DNA from: Ochromonadaceae sp. CCMP2298 | Taxonomy: Eukaryota; Sar; Synurophyceae; Ochromonadales; Ochromonadaceae | DNA length: 27,155 bases | Direction of reading: 5' to 3' | Assembly (NCBI GenBank): GCA_026770595.1 | Contig: MU633717.1 | Location: forward strand, 1 to 27,155 | Part shown: one piece after another, positions 1 to 8,349 of the stretch | How the letters are laid out: every line of letters starts with the position of its first letter | Numbering within the stretch: the stretch's first letter is position 1 | Notes under the pieces: generated by a model | Seen by the model: the letters and a program-made list of their open reading frames with translations, nothing else | Told to the model about the DNA's origin: nothing | Database searches by the model: none | Translations under genes and position numbers: made by a program

Positions 1-95
1 GTGTATGGTGTATGGTGTATGGTGTATGGTGTATGGTGTATGGTGTATGGTGTATGGTGTATGGTGTATGGTGTATGGTGTATGGTGTATGGTGT
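1..95. repeat. (GTGTATG)n minisatellite, about 13 copies
   Basis: This is a near-perfect array of the 7-mer GTGTATG from the first base to about 95. By comparison with paralog 2 it belongs to the intron that ends at 135. The array starts at the window edge, so its full length is unknown. A degenerate array of the same unit is in a different intron at about 5093-5170. Confidence 0.95.
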
Positions 96-135
96 ACTCT
101 CTGTGTTGTATGCTCTGATCCTCCACTCCCCACAG

Positions 136-1359
136 TTTATAAAGGACGGCGGGGAGGAGTGGAACTCGGACGACAGCAGCGACTCCGACGACGATGACGT
201 CACCGAGATACCCCCTCAAAATACTCTCTTCAGCAGCAGAGGGGGGGCAGTGCCCCTTCACAGGCGAGCGCAATATATTAAACCAGGTACTTGGCTTTTG
301 AGCAACTCACACCTGCAGGCCCTTCCCCCCCGCATGAAAATGGACACCATCAGTTTTCACATCCTGGACCACGGATACGGCGCGCACGCCCTGCTCACCG
401 TGAGGGAGATGGACAGCGAGAGGCAGAAGCGACTGACCTCGGAGCAGAAGAGCCGAACGGGCATTCTGGGCAGAATTATGTCAGGGGCGTGGGTCCGCTT
501 AGCTGAGGTAAGCACACGCAATACCTGCCCATGCCCATGCCCATCCCCGCATGCCCTCGCCCTGCGCATGCTTATGCACATGCACATGCACATATACATA
601 CCCTTGCCCTTGCCCTTGCCCTGGCCCTTGCCCTTGCCCCTGCTCCTGCCCATGCTACGCCAATCCGTCACCGACTCATATCAAATCGTTGCCCCTGCTC
701 CTGCCCCCAAGGTCACGATGCTAGGCGGGGGCGCGGACGTAACAGGCGAGCTGGCAGACAGCCCCGCTAGTTTGGTCACCCTGCTGCAGCTGCTCATACA
801 CAACTTCAGTATGGATAGCAGCACAGCCATCGGTGACTGGCTGAAGCTGCTGGAGAAGGAGATCAAAGACGTCGTTGTGTCCAAGCACAGCGCTCACCTA
901 ATAGAGGCGGAGCGAGTGGTGAAAGGTTAGAAAGGGACTCAACGTATTTTTTGCAAACCCTGCTCCGACTAACTCCATCTCCCGAATGTTCCTGACTAAA
1001 CCTATGTCCAGATTTTGTGTATTACGTGGAGCCGCTGGACACTCTGTACCGCGTGTTCGCGAAGGAGCAGCAGGAGGAGCTGCAGGCAGAGTTCCAGGCG
1101 CAAACATTGCGGCAGGCGGAGGCCAATGCTACCAATGCGGCCTCGTCTCCAGTTGCTGCCATTCCTACGCACATATCTCTGTCCCTCAACATGCCCAGGG
1201 GGTCGCACTATGGAGGTAAAATTTACATTTATAACGCCAACACACATACCTATACTCCTACCTACCCACATACACATACCTATACACATACACATGCACA
1301 TGTGCATACCTCCGCATATTGCATATCACATTGCTTTCGCTAACGTCTGCTAACGTCCT

Positions 1360-1396
<37 letters not shown>

Positions 1397-1900
1397 GACA
1401 CGCACGATAACTGCGATTATTCGGAGGCCAGCGGCTCCATGGTGGACAGGTACTACAGAGAGGCGGTGGCCCACAACATCGAAAAGGTGCCCCTGTCTTT
1501 CGCCCTGATAAAGCACTTCCTGGGCGACGACCCCTACAGAGAGCTGCGCACTACGCTGGATGGCTACGAGCTGCTGGACGTGAAGGGCCTAATCTACTGG
1601 AAGGACCGCTTGAAGAAGTACGGCAGCAAGATCGAGGGACTAAAGTCGCTCATCTCCGCGCAGCTGGACGAGAAGAGGAACTTCATGTCCTTCATGCTCA
1701 CCATCATTACCACCGTGCTGGCCCCGCTGGCTATCCTCACCAGCTATTTCGGCATGAACTTCGATAATATGAAGGAGCTGGACAGCAACACCTACCCCAA
1801 CACGCCAGGCATTGTCCTCATGTGGGTAATTACTGGCAGCGCGTATGCCTTTCTGCTATTCATAGCCCTGCATTTCCGAATCTTGTACAGCGCCACATAA
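136..1900 (+). CDS. CorA-like Mg2+ transporter, paralog 1 (5' partial)
   Basis: This is the C-terminal 430 residues of a CorA/Mrs2-superfamily divalent-cation channel. Exons are 136-507, 712-925, 1012-1215 and 1398-1900 (stop TAA); introns are GT-AG with phases 0, 1 and 1. The 5' exons lie outside the window, and bases 1-135 are the end of an intron whose acceptor (CCACAG before FIKDGG) matches the paralog at 3802. An acidic stretch (DDSSDSDDDD) opens the visible part. The last exon carries a helical stretch (LKKYGSKIEGLKSLISAQLDEKRNF), membrane segment 1 ending in the family signature YFGMNF (GMN), a short loop, membrane segment 2 (IVLMWVITGSAYAFLLFIAL) and a short tail. The pore-loop GMN and two C-terminal helices define the family, which forms pentameric Mg2+ channels. 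The last exon is unbroken where paralog 2 has two introns. Whether this copy also has an N-terminal EF-hand cannot be seen. The cellular membrane is not determinable. Confidence 0.88.
527..655. repeat. Intronic CCCATG / CCCTTG simple repeats
   Basis: The intron 508-711 of CorA paralog 1 is filled with hexamer-like units: TGCCCA runs near 527-548, CACATG units near 575-595 and CTTGCC units near 601-650. The intron is 204 nt and keeps the frame open, so retention would not cause a stop. The equivalent intron of paralog 2 (4168-4311) instead carries CCCGTA/CCCGTATG-like units. Confidence 0.8.
1216..1397 (+). other. Intron 3 of CorA paralog 1, related in sequence to intron 5 of paralog 2
   Basis: This is a 182-nt phase-1 GT-AG intron with donor GTAAAATTT and acceptor CACGCAG. 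The middle is CACATAC/CA-rich. The 3' half holds TCCGCATATTGCATATCACA, a CTAACGT-CTG-CTAACGT pair and a (CA)n run to the acceptor. The same landmarks, in the same order, form the intron at 5397-5547, yet the two introns interrupt different codons of the paralogous proteins. Confidence 0.9.
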
Positions 1901-2501
1901 GGAGCCCTTTTATTGCTGCACTGGAAGTATCTTTTAGTAGAGTAGTGAGATAGTTTCTTTTATTGACTGACTAGGATCTAGTATTTTATGAGTTCCAGAC
2001 ACCCAGAAATTTACCGGATCCTTGGATCCAGTGCATCACACATTCATCTCTAATTTATCTAAAAGAAAAAGGTGTACTGAATTTGAAACTACCTTCTTGC
2101 TCTACTACACTAATCTTGTAATTGCGTACATCGGTGGGGGTTGCCACCCTTCCTCTTGCTCATCTAACATGTAACGTTATTTATGCGTTTTTAGCACGGG
2201 GTTTTCAGCCATCTTAAAAACGGCTCTCTGCTGGAGCAAAATTAAGGAAGCTGCTGAGGCTAGTCTGTTCTCCGGGCAGCACAACTTCTGCGAGCAGCAA
2301 AGACAGCAGCGGAGCAGAGGCAGCAGCAGAGGCAGCAGCAGAGGCAGCAGCAGAGACAACAGCAGAGGCAGCAGCAGAGACAGCAGCTGTAGAGGCAGCA
2401 GCAGAGGCAGCAGCAGAGGCAGCAGCTGTAGAGGCAGCAGCAGAGGCAGCAGCAGCAGAGGCAGCAACAGAGAAAGAACGCCAGAATCTGCACTCAGCGG
2501 C
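1901..2501. other. Intergenic region between the CorA paralogs
   Basis: These 601 bp hold the 3' flank of paralog 1 and the 5' region of paralog 2. The first 350 bp are AT-rich without any recognisable feature apart from a short GGATCC-TT-GGATCC inverted motif near 2017-2031. The second part contains the GSSR-type minisatellite described separately. No ORF on the minus strand here looks real. Confidence 0.7.
2296..2470. repeat. (GGCAGCAGCAGA)n 12-bp minisatellite just 5' of CorA paralog 2
   Basis: This is about 12-14 copies of GGCAGCAGCAGA with variants (GACAACAGCAGA, insertion of TGT or AGC). Every length change is a multiple of three, and the frame that leads into the ATG at 2502 reads Gly-Ser-Ser-Arg repeats with no stop back to 2172. 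It is either 5' UTR or part of an unrecognised N-terminal extension. Confidence 0.9.
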
Positions 2502-5500
2502 ATGTCGGGAATCTCCAAGAGCAAGGTCTATACCGAGGAAGTTCAGCCTGCGGCCATGAAATCGGCTCCCGGTAGTTCCAAGAGCAAGGGGTCGGAGGGC
2601 AGTTCGAAAAGTTCGAAAAGCAAGCTCGTGGGCGCCAGTACTGGAAATATAGACAATATGTTCCGCATGATGACCTCGGGGAAGACCCCGGAGAAGGGGA
2701 AGAAGCGGCGCCAGATGCTGACCTCTGCGCAGCTGTCCGCGCTCTTCTCTCGCCTAGATAAGGACGGAGACGGGGATCTGGACCTAGATGAGTTCACGGG
2801 CATTATCAAGATGCTGCACATGCACGTGACCCCCGACTACATCGCCAAGGTCTTCCGGGCGGTCGAGAACCCCTCCGAGGACGCCTACCAAGACCTACAG
2901 GACGTCAAGGGCACCCTAGATATTGAGCAGTTCATAAGCGCCTACCAGCTTATCTTTAGCGGGACGGAGAGGTCAGACCTCGGGGAGGGGGGCAAGGACG
3001 GCTTTGCGCGTGCGACGCGGTACGGCTGCGACGAGAAGGGCAACTACCTGTTCGAGTGCTATACGATCCACCCAGACGGCAGGGGTAAGAAGTTCACTCT
3101 GAGGGACATGCCCTCGGCGAGTACGAAGATGCACGAGCTGCAGAGGGAGGGCCTGCTGGAGAAGCTCAGCTCAGCAGAGACGCAGGAGTGGAAGGGCAGC
3201 CTGGAGGACGTTTCAGCCATGATGCACAGGGACGGACTGCGCAACGCACGCGACAAGTCGAAGATACTATGGTGGGTGGATCTGTCCTTCCTCGAGGTCA
3301 ATATGTCAGTCGCCGAGGAGCTCGTTGCGAATTTCGGCCTGCCCAACACCTCCAAGCTCATGAGCTGCTTCGGGAACTGGGGAGGGGCTCTGGGGGTAGA
3401 CCCCAAGACGCGCATGTATGCGGGGAAGGGCAGCTGCCGAGAGGGTTCGGTCTGGTCTTTGAGCGTGTTCGCACAGACGTTGTGGATGCAGCACCGTCCC
3501 GTGGTGCACCAGCTCCCCGTATGGATCGATGCATGGCAGGGCAGGGAGGTGGCCGACAAGACGCTGCTGGGCAGGTGCATAAGGCGGGCGGTGCTGTACT
3601 ACACCAGCAGGTTCAGCTGGATGTTCAACCTCAGCTGGACTAACAGCACTGCTGCGGATGAGCGCGCGGGGGCCTACGAGCGAGCCGCCGCTCTCGGGGA
3701 GGTGAGTTCCCCATTAACCCCATATACACCCATATCCCCCCTCAATTCTCCCATCGTGCATGATCTCACAACCCTCTCTCCACTCCCTTTACCCCTACCA
3801 GTTCATAAAGCGCACCGAAGACGAGGGCGACATCGAATCCGACGACGACACTGTGGACGTGGACTTCAAGCCCGACAGCACCATCTTCAGCACCAACGCG
3901 GAGGCCATGCCTCTCAGGGACGAGATTCGCTACGCCCGCGCACCTACCTGGCTCCCCTCCTCCACGAAGCTGTACAACTCCCCGCCGCGCATCCAGATCG
4001 ACACATGCTCCTTCCACATCCTGGACCACGGATACGGCGCGCACTCGCTGGTCACCGTGAGGCAGATAGATGCAGAGGGGCACCCGAAGAAGACGGACCT
4101 GGAGCAGCTCAGCCGCACTGGCACCGTGGGCAGAATATTGTCAGGGGTGTGGGCGCGCATGGCGGAGGTAAGTGTTGGTAGACGGCCCTGTACGACACCT
4201 ATGCGAGTACTGCACAGTGCCCCGACCTCGACTCACCACCCTTTCCTGCCTTGTCCCGTATCCCGTATGCCCCATCCCGTACCTTGTACCCTTACCGCAC
4301 CCCGCATGTAGGTCACTATGCTGGGTGGCAGTGCCTCCGTATCAGGAGAGCTCCTGGACAGCCCCGCCTCCGTTGCCACCCTGGCTCTGCTGGCCATGCA
4401 CACCTTCAGCATGGATTCATCCACCGGGCTGGACAACTGGCTGAAGCTGCTGGAGAAGGAGATCAAAGATGTCGTGGTGTCGAAGCACAGTAGCCACATT
4501 GACGAGGCGCGGCGCATGCTCAAAGGTAGGTTCCGCACAGCGCCTTGCTGTCGCGCCACTGAGTGACCAACCCCTCAACCCCTCTGATTCACCAATCCCT
4601 ATGATTTAATGTGCATCTCGTCTGTCTGTCGCGTGTCGTCTGTTCTCTGTTGCCTGTCCTCTGTAGAGTTCCTGGGGTACGTGGAGCCCATGGTGTCGCT
4701 ACTGCGCACCATGATGAACCAGCAGGCGGAAAAGATGCAGCAGGAGCTGGAGGAGGGGTACGCCGACGTGATCTCACACCCCACCGGGTCCTCGAAGATC
4801 TCCATGAAGAAGAGTAGTCCGCAGAAGGGGAATGATCTGCAGAAGGGTAATGATCCGGAGCGTCGTCAGGCATTCTCCGAGAACGTGGAGAAGGTGCCTC
4901 TGACCTTCGCCACTGTGGAGCCCTTCTTGGGGGTGGATTCCTACAGAGAGCTGCGTATGATTCTGGACGGGCACGAGCACATGAAGGGCCTGCTCTACTG
5001 GGAGGAGCGCTTGAAGAAGTACGGCAGCAAGATCGAAGAACTAAAGTCGCTCATCTCCGCGCAGCTGGACGAGAAGAGGAACTTCATGTACGTATGGCTG
5101 TATGGTGTATGGTGCATGGTGTGCGGTGTATGGTGTATGGTGTATGGTGTATGGTGTATGGTGTGCGGTGTGTATGATGAATGTACCTGCTCAGTCATAG
5201 CCGCAGCCCTCGTGTTCATAGCTGCTGCCCCTTCCCCACTTCCCCTTCCCTACTTCCCCCACCCCCCCACTTCTCCCCACCTCCTTTCTCTTCCCCCTCT
5301 TCCCCCTCTCCCCACCCAGGTCCTTCATGCTCACCATCATCACTACGGTGCTGGCCCCGCTGGCCTTGCTGACGGGCTACTTTGGGATGAACTTCGGTAA
5401 ATTTTATTTTATATAGCAAACACACATACACACATGCATACCTATGCACCCTCCACATTCACGCGCACACGTGCATAACAGTGCCCTCCGCATATTGCAT

Positions 5501-5684
5501 ATCACAGCGCTTTCGCTAACGTCTGCTAACGTCTTCCACACACACAGACAACATGGCGGAGCTGGACAGCAACACCTACCCAAGCACGCCAGGCATAGCC
5601 TTTATGTGGGTAATTACTGGCAGCGCGTATGCCTTTCTGTTAGTCATAGCCCTGCATTTCCGAATCTTGTACAGCGCCACATGA
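2502..5684 (+). CDS. EF-hand-containing CorA-like Mg2+ transporter, paralog 2
   Basis: This is a complete 804-residue CorA-superfamily channel. Exons are 2502-3701, 3802-4167, 4312-4525, 4667-5087, 5320-5396 and 5548-5684 (stop TGA), joined in frame by GT-AG introns. Residues 1-55 are Ser/Lys-rich. A canonical EF-hand loop (DKDGDGDLDLDEF) lies at about 86-98, followed by a degenerate second EF-hand. The CorA cytosolic domain includes ILWWVDLSFLEVNMS. The C terminus has helical KKYGSKIEELKSL, membrane segment 1, the GMN signature at 756-758 and membrane segment 2. CorA proteins pass Mg2+ (sometimes Co2+ or Ni2+) and are gated by Mg2+ bound to the cytosolic domain; the EF-hand suggests added Ca2+ control, which is inference. 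It lies 600 bp behind paralog 1 in the same orientation and shares exon structure through the LKG junction, so the pair is a tandem duplication. The ATG at 2502 is the first in frame after a stop at 2172, although an open Gly-Ser-Ser-Arg repeat frame precedes it. Confidence 0.9.
5093..5175. repeat. Degenerate (GTGTATG)n array in intron 4 of CorA paralog 2
   Basis: About ten copies of the GTGTATG unit, with GTGCATG and GTGTGCG variants, lie directly after the donor GTACGT at 5088. It is the same unit as the array at 1-95, but that one is in the intron preceding FIKDGG, a different intron position. Confidence 0.92.
5225..5318. repeat. Long polypyrimidine tract before a splice acceptor
   Basis: Nearly 95 bases of C and T (CCCTTCCCC, CTTCCCCCTC units) run up to the acceptor CCCAG at 5319. 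This acts as the polypyrimidine tract of the intron 5088-5319, far longer than needed; a mirror-repeat C/T tract could also form triplex DNA. Confidence 0.8.
5397..5547 (+). other. Intron 5 of CorA paralog 2, related in sequence to intron 3 of paralog 1
   Basis: This is a 151-nt phase-1 intron right after the GMNF codons, with donor GTAAATTTT and acceptor CACACAG. Its last 60 nt are about 95 percent identical by eye to 1310-1370 (CTCCGCATATTGCATATCAC, then GCTTTCGCTAACGTCTG). Paralog 1 has no intron at GMNF. Confidence 0.9.
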
Positions 5685-6080
5685 TTACACATAGTGGCTT
5701 GACAAAAGCAACCCGGTATTATTTTTTAATATATGGGATTAATCAATCAGATTAGAAAGTAATAAATTTGTATTGTTTTCTTTTCTTCAGGAATGATAGT
5801 TTAGTGAAGAGGATGGGTTGAAGCAGTTCTGGAGTTGGCTCACTTCTACTTGCCGCACATGATTTTTTTCGACCGTATTCTTCTTGCGGGGACCCGGGTT
5901 TGCAACCATTATTCGGTAAAAAATATTGCCGTATTCTTGTGGGGTATTGAAAAACAGAGGAACAACAAAAGGCGCCAGCCCTTGCCCGCGTTGTAAGTTA
6001 AGTTATGGACGATATCACTCTCTCTACCCCTTTCACAGTTCACCAGTTCATCATTCTGTCGCCGGTGGGTAAAAACGGCG
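5685..6080. other. Intergenic region upstream of aldose 1-epimerase
   Basis: These 396 bp are AT-rich flanking sequence. The only structure seen is a short imperfect direct repeat, CCGTATTCTTCTTGCGGGG near 5874 and CCGTATTCTTGTGGGG near 5931. No ORF, RNA gene or TATA-like element could be assigned. Confidence 0.5.
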
Positions 6081-7403
6081 ATGTCTTTTACGCGTAGTCA
6101 GGAGTCCTTTGGCTCGGTCCCTGGGGTCGGCGGCGAGGTCATAGCATATACAATAGCAAACAGCACTGGCATTAGCATCACAGTACTCAACTACGGTGCT
6201 ACACTGCTCAGCGTTACAGCGATCGATAAGAAAGGGGTCAGCGAGGAAGTCACCTTGAACTATAGAACTCTAGATGAAGTGGTGACGAACCATGGCCCGT
6301 ATTACGGCTGCATCGCGGGGCGTGTTGCAAACAGAATCAAGCACGGGAAGTTCAGCGTCGATGGGGTCGACTACAACTTGGCCATCAACAATGGCGAAAA
6401 CTCTCTGCACGGCGGTACTGTCGGGTTCGACCAGAAGATCTGGACTGCTGTGGAAATCGAATCTGCGAGCGGCGAAAGCTGCGGTGTAGAGCTCAGCTAC
6501 ACATCACCCGACGGAGAGGAAGGCTACCCCGGGAACCTGAAGGTATAAACATCCTCACGATAGTGATCTCAATGCGTGAAATAAATCCAACCTGATTGTT
6601 GTGCTCTGCTGGTGCTGGTGCTGATGCTGATGATGATGCTGGTGCTGTATATCACAGGTGACCGTGCGGTACGAGCTCACGTTGATGAACCAGCTGGGCA
6701 TAACCTACGAAGCCTCCACGGACAAGGCGACACCCGTGAACCTCACCAACCACACCTACTGTAAGAGTGGCCTTTGACCAATGCGTTTCATTCAGTTAAT
6801 GATCAGTTTTATCCATGCTATATTTTATACGTCTCTGTGTCCGTAGGGAACTTGAGCGGGAATTGCCGTGCGCAGGTTTACGACCACACCCTCCTGCTCT
6901 CCTGCGACCGCTACCTGCCCACCACCGCAGCCCAGATACCCACAGGAAAACTGCAGCAAACGCAAGGGTCTCTCTTCGATTTTTCCACTGAGCGCTGCCT
7001 ACGCCCTGCCCTGGAGGGAATCGGCAAAGACGACGCTGGCAGGCCCGGACTGGACCACTGCTTCGTTGTCAACGGGGCCCTCGGCGAACAGGGTGAGTAC
7101 CTGTACGACCCCGTTGAGCAGAAGGCCCTGTGCCCCCCCCTTCTCCATGTGGCCACGCTAAGCGACCCGCTGTCCGGACGTGTCTTGGACGTGATGGCGA
7201 CGCAGCCGGGAGTGCAGCTCTACTCCGCCAACTGGCTGGCCGACCCTAGTTCCGACTTGGCCCCGCATATCATGCACAACGGCCTAGCAATCGAGACGCA
7301 GCACTTCCCGGATGCGATCAACCAGGCCAGGTTTCCCCCCGTACTGCTAAGGCCCCACATGCCCTACTATCACCAATCCTTGTTCGTCTTTAGCACCATG
7401 TAA
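6081..7403 (+). CDS. galM: Aldose 1-epimerase (galactose mutarotase)
   Basis: This enzyme interconverts the alpha and beta anomers of galactose, glucose and related aldoses, the first step of the Leloir pathway. Exons are 6081-6542, 6658-6760 and 6847-7403, giving 373 residues, close to the usual family length. The second junction splits the Trp codon of NHTYWNLSG, which confirms it. Family hallmarks are visible: GCIAGRVANRI, the substrate-binding His110 in ENSLHGG, His186 in TNHTYW, Asp258-His259 in GLDHCF, and the catalytic-base Glu338 in IETQHFPDA near the C terminus. No targeting peptide is seen, so it is probably cytosolic. The ATG follows AACGGCG, a purine at -3. It converges on the minus-strand gene at 7510 with only about 100 bp between stops. 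Confidence 0.95.
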
Positions 7404-7509
7404 GCGCAATTTAAACAATAACCTCCTTTGAACAGATGAGTCATCAGTGACCAGAAGCGAAGGGGAAATTAACAGAGCTTGTTGGTGGCGTATTACGATG
7501 AAGTCCTAA

Positions 7510-8024
7510 CTACAGCGGCCGACCTTTGCTCATCCTCACCTTGGTAAACGGACTCGAGTGCCTAGGTTTGTCGGTAAACAGTTCTCCGTAGGGTTTTCCT
7601 GACCCGTACAGCTTCGACACATCTATAACCATGTACTCATTCTGAGGAGGACGCTCGGGCATAGAGAAGCTCTCGCCGATCGGGATCTCTATGTCGCCTC
7701 GGCTCGTACTGAAGTGCTCCATGAGCTCGTCCATTTCTCCATATGGCTTCATCTTGAGCTGCTTCTTTTTCTCTTTCGCATCGAGGCGCAGCTGCAACTT
7801 CTGCTTCCAAGAAAAAGCTACAAGATAGGTCACGAGAAAAAGGAGTCGAATAACGGAGTTAGCCTCAACGAGTACCAATTAATTTGACGTACTCCAAAGA
7901 AGCACTTACTTGGTCGCCCACCAGGTCTGCCACCTCCTCCAGCGTGGCGCACGACGGTTTTCAAGCAGGATGAGCTATTAGCACAAGGAGTGATGACCCT
8001 CCGCGCTGCTGTCAGGGCCTGCAT
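7510..8024 (-). CDS. Small basic protein with mitochondrial-like leader, unknown function
   Basis: This is a two-exon gene read on the minus strand: exon 1 is 8024-7910, exon 2 is 7817-7510. The donor (A followed by GTAAGTGC) and acceptor (CTTGTAG) join in phase 1 to give 140 residues. The start MQALTAARRVITPCANSS is rich in Arg, Ala and Ser with no acids, like a mitochondrial presequence. A Gly/Arg/Pro stretch (GGGGRPGGRP) follows, then a charged helix (KQKLQLRLDAKEKKKQLK) and a C-terminal half with EYMVIDVSKLYGSGKPYGELF and a basic end. I do not recognise the family. Such size and composition are common for accessory subunits of respiratory complexes or mitoribosomes, but this is only a guess. 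The clean splice and single open frame make it a probable real gene. Confidence 0.6.
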
Positions 8025-8349
8025 GCTGCTGAAGATACGAGGCTATCGAGGAAATTTCGTAAGGACCCTCAGCTCAGAGAACGTCGCCTTGATCGAAGAA
8101 CACCAATACTGCAGAAGAAATGGCAGTGGTTGGGAGCAGCGACCGCAGAGGCAGGATCAGAACACGACCGCCAGCAGAGCAAGAGGCAGAAGCACGCAAG
8201 CGCGGAAAAGCTTTAAAATCCCTGGGGACTGAGAGAGTTTCTAAAAGTCCCAGGGGACTGACGAAATCTATTTGGGTAACGTATGAGGGAAGGATAACTT
8301 TAATTTTAGTCATGTCTATTTACATATATCATACTGTATATATTCAACG
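8025..8349. other. Intergenic region between two minus-strand genes
   Basis: These 325 bp lie 5' of the small orphan gene and 3' of the secreted stalk gene. An imperfect direct repeat is visible: AATCCCTGGGGACTGAGAGA near 8218 and AGTCCCAGGGGACTGACGA near 8246. Nothing else is recognised. Confidence 0.5.

Noticed and set aside
1-95. Possible CRISPR or telomere-like array.
   Set aside because: The 7-mer GTGTATG units are contiguous without spacers, the setting is a eukaryotic intron, and the unit is not a known telomere repeat form; a minisatellite explains it.
357-671. Minus-strand frame with Gly-Lys and Cys-Met runs.
   Set aside because: It translates intronic simple repeats and the antisense of a CorA exon.
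1-1307. A single continuous CorA frame reading through 508-711.
   Set aside because: The intron is a multiple of three without stops, so the frame stays open. The paralog alignment (AEV directly followed by VTMLGG) and GT-AG sites show it is spliced out.
2177-2524. Minus-strand Leu/Cys-rich frames across the 12-bp minisatellite.
   Set aside because: Pure low-complexity translation of the repeat, no supporting signals. Only the sense frame joining the CorA gene was kept as a possibility.
7990-8232. An 80-codon plus-strand frame at the orphan gene promoter.
   Set aside because: Overlaps the first exon of the minus-strand gene, with no motif or homology-like feature.
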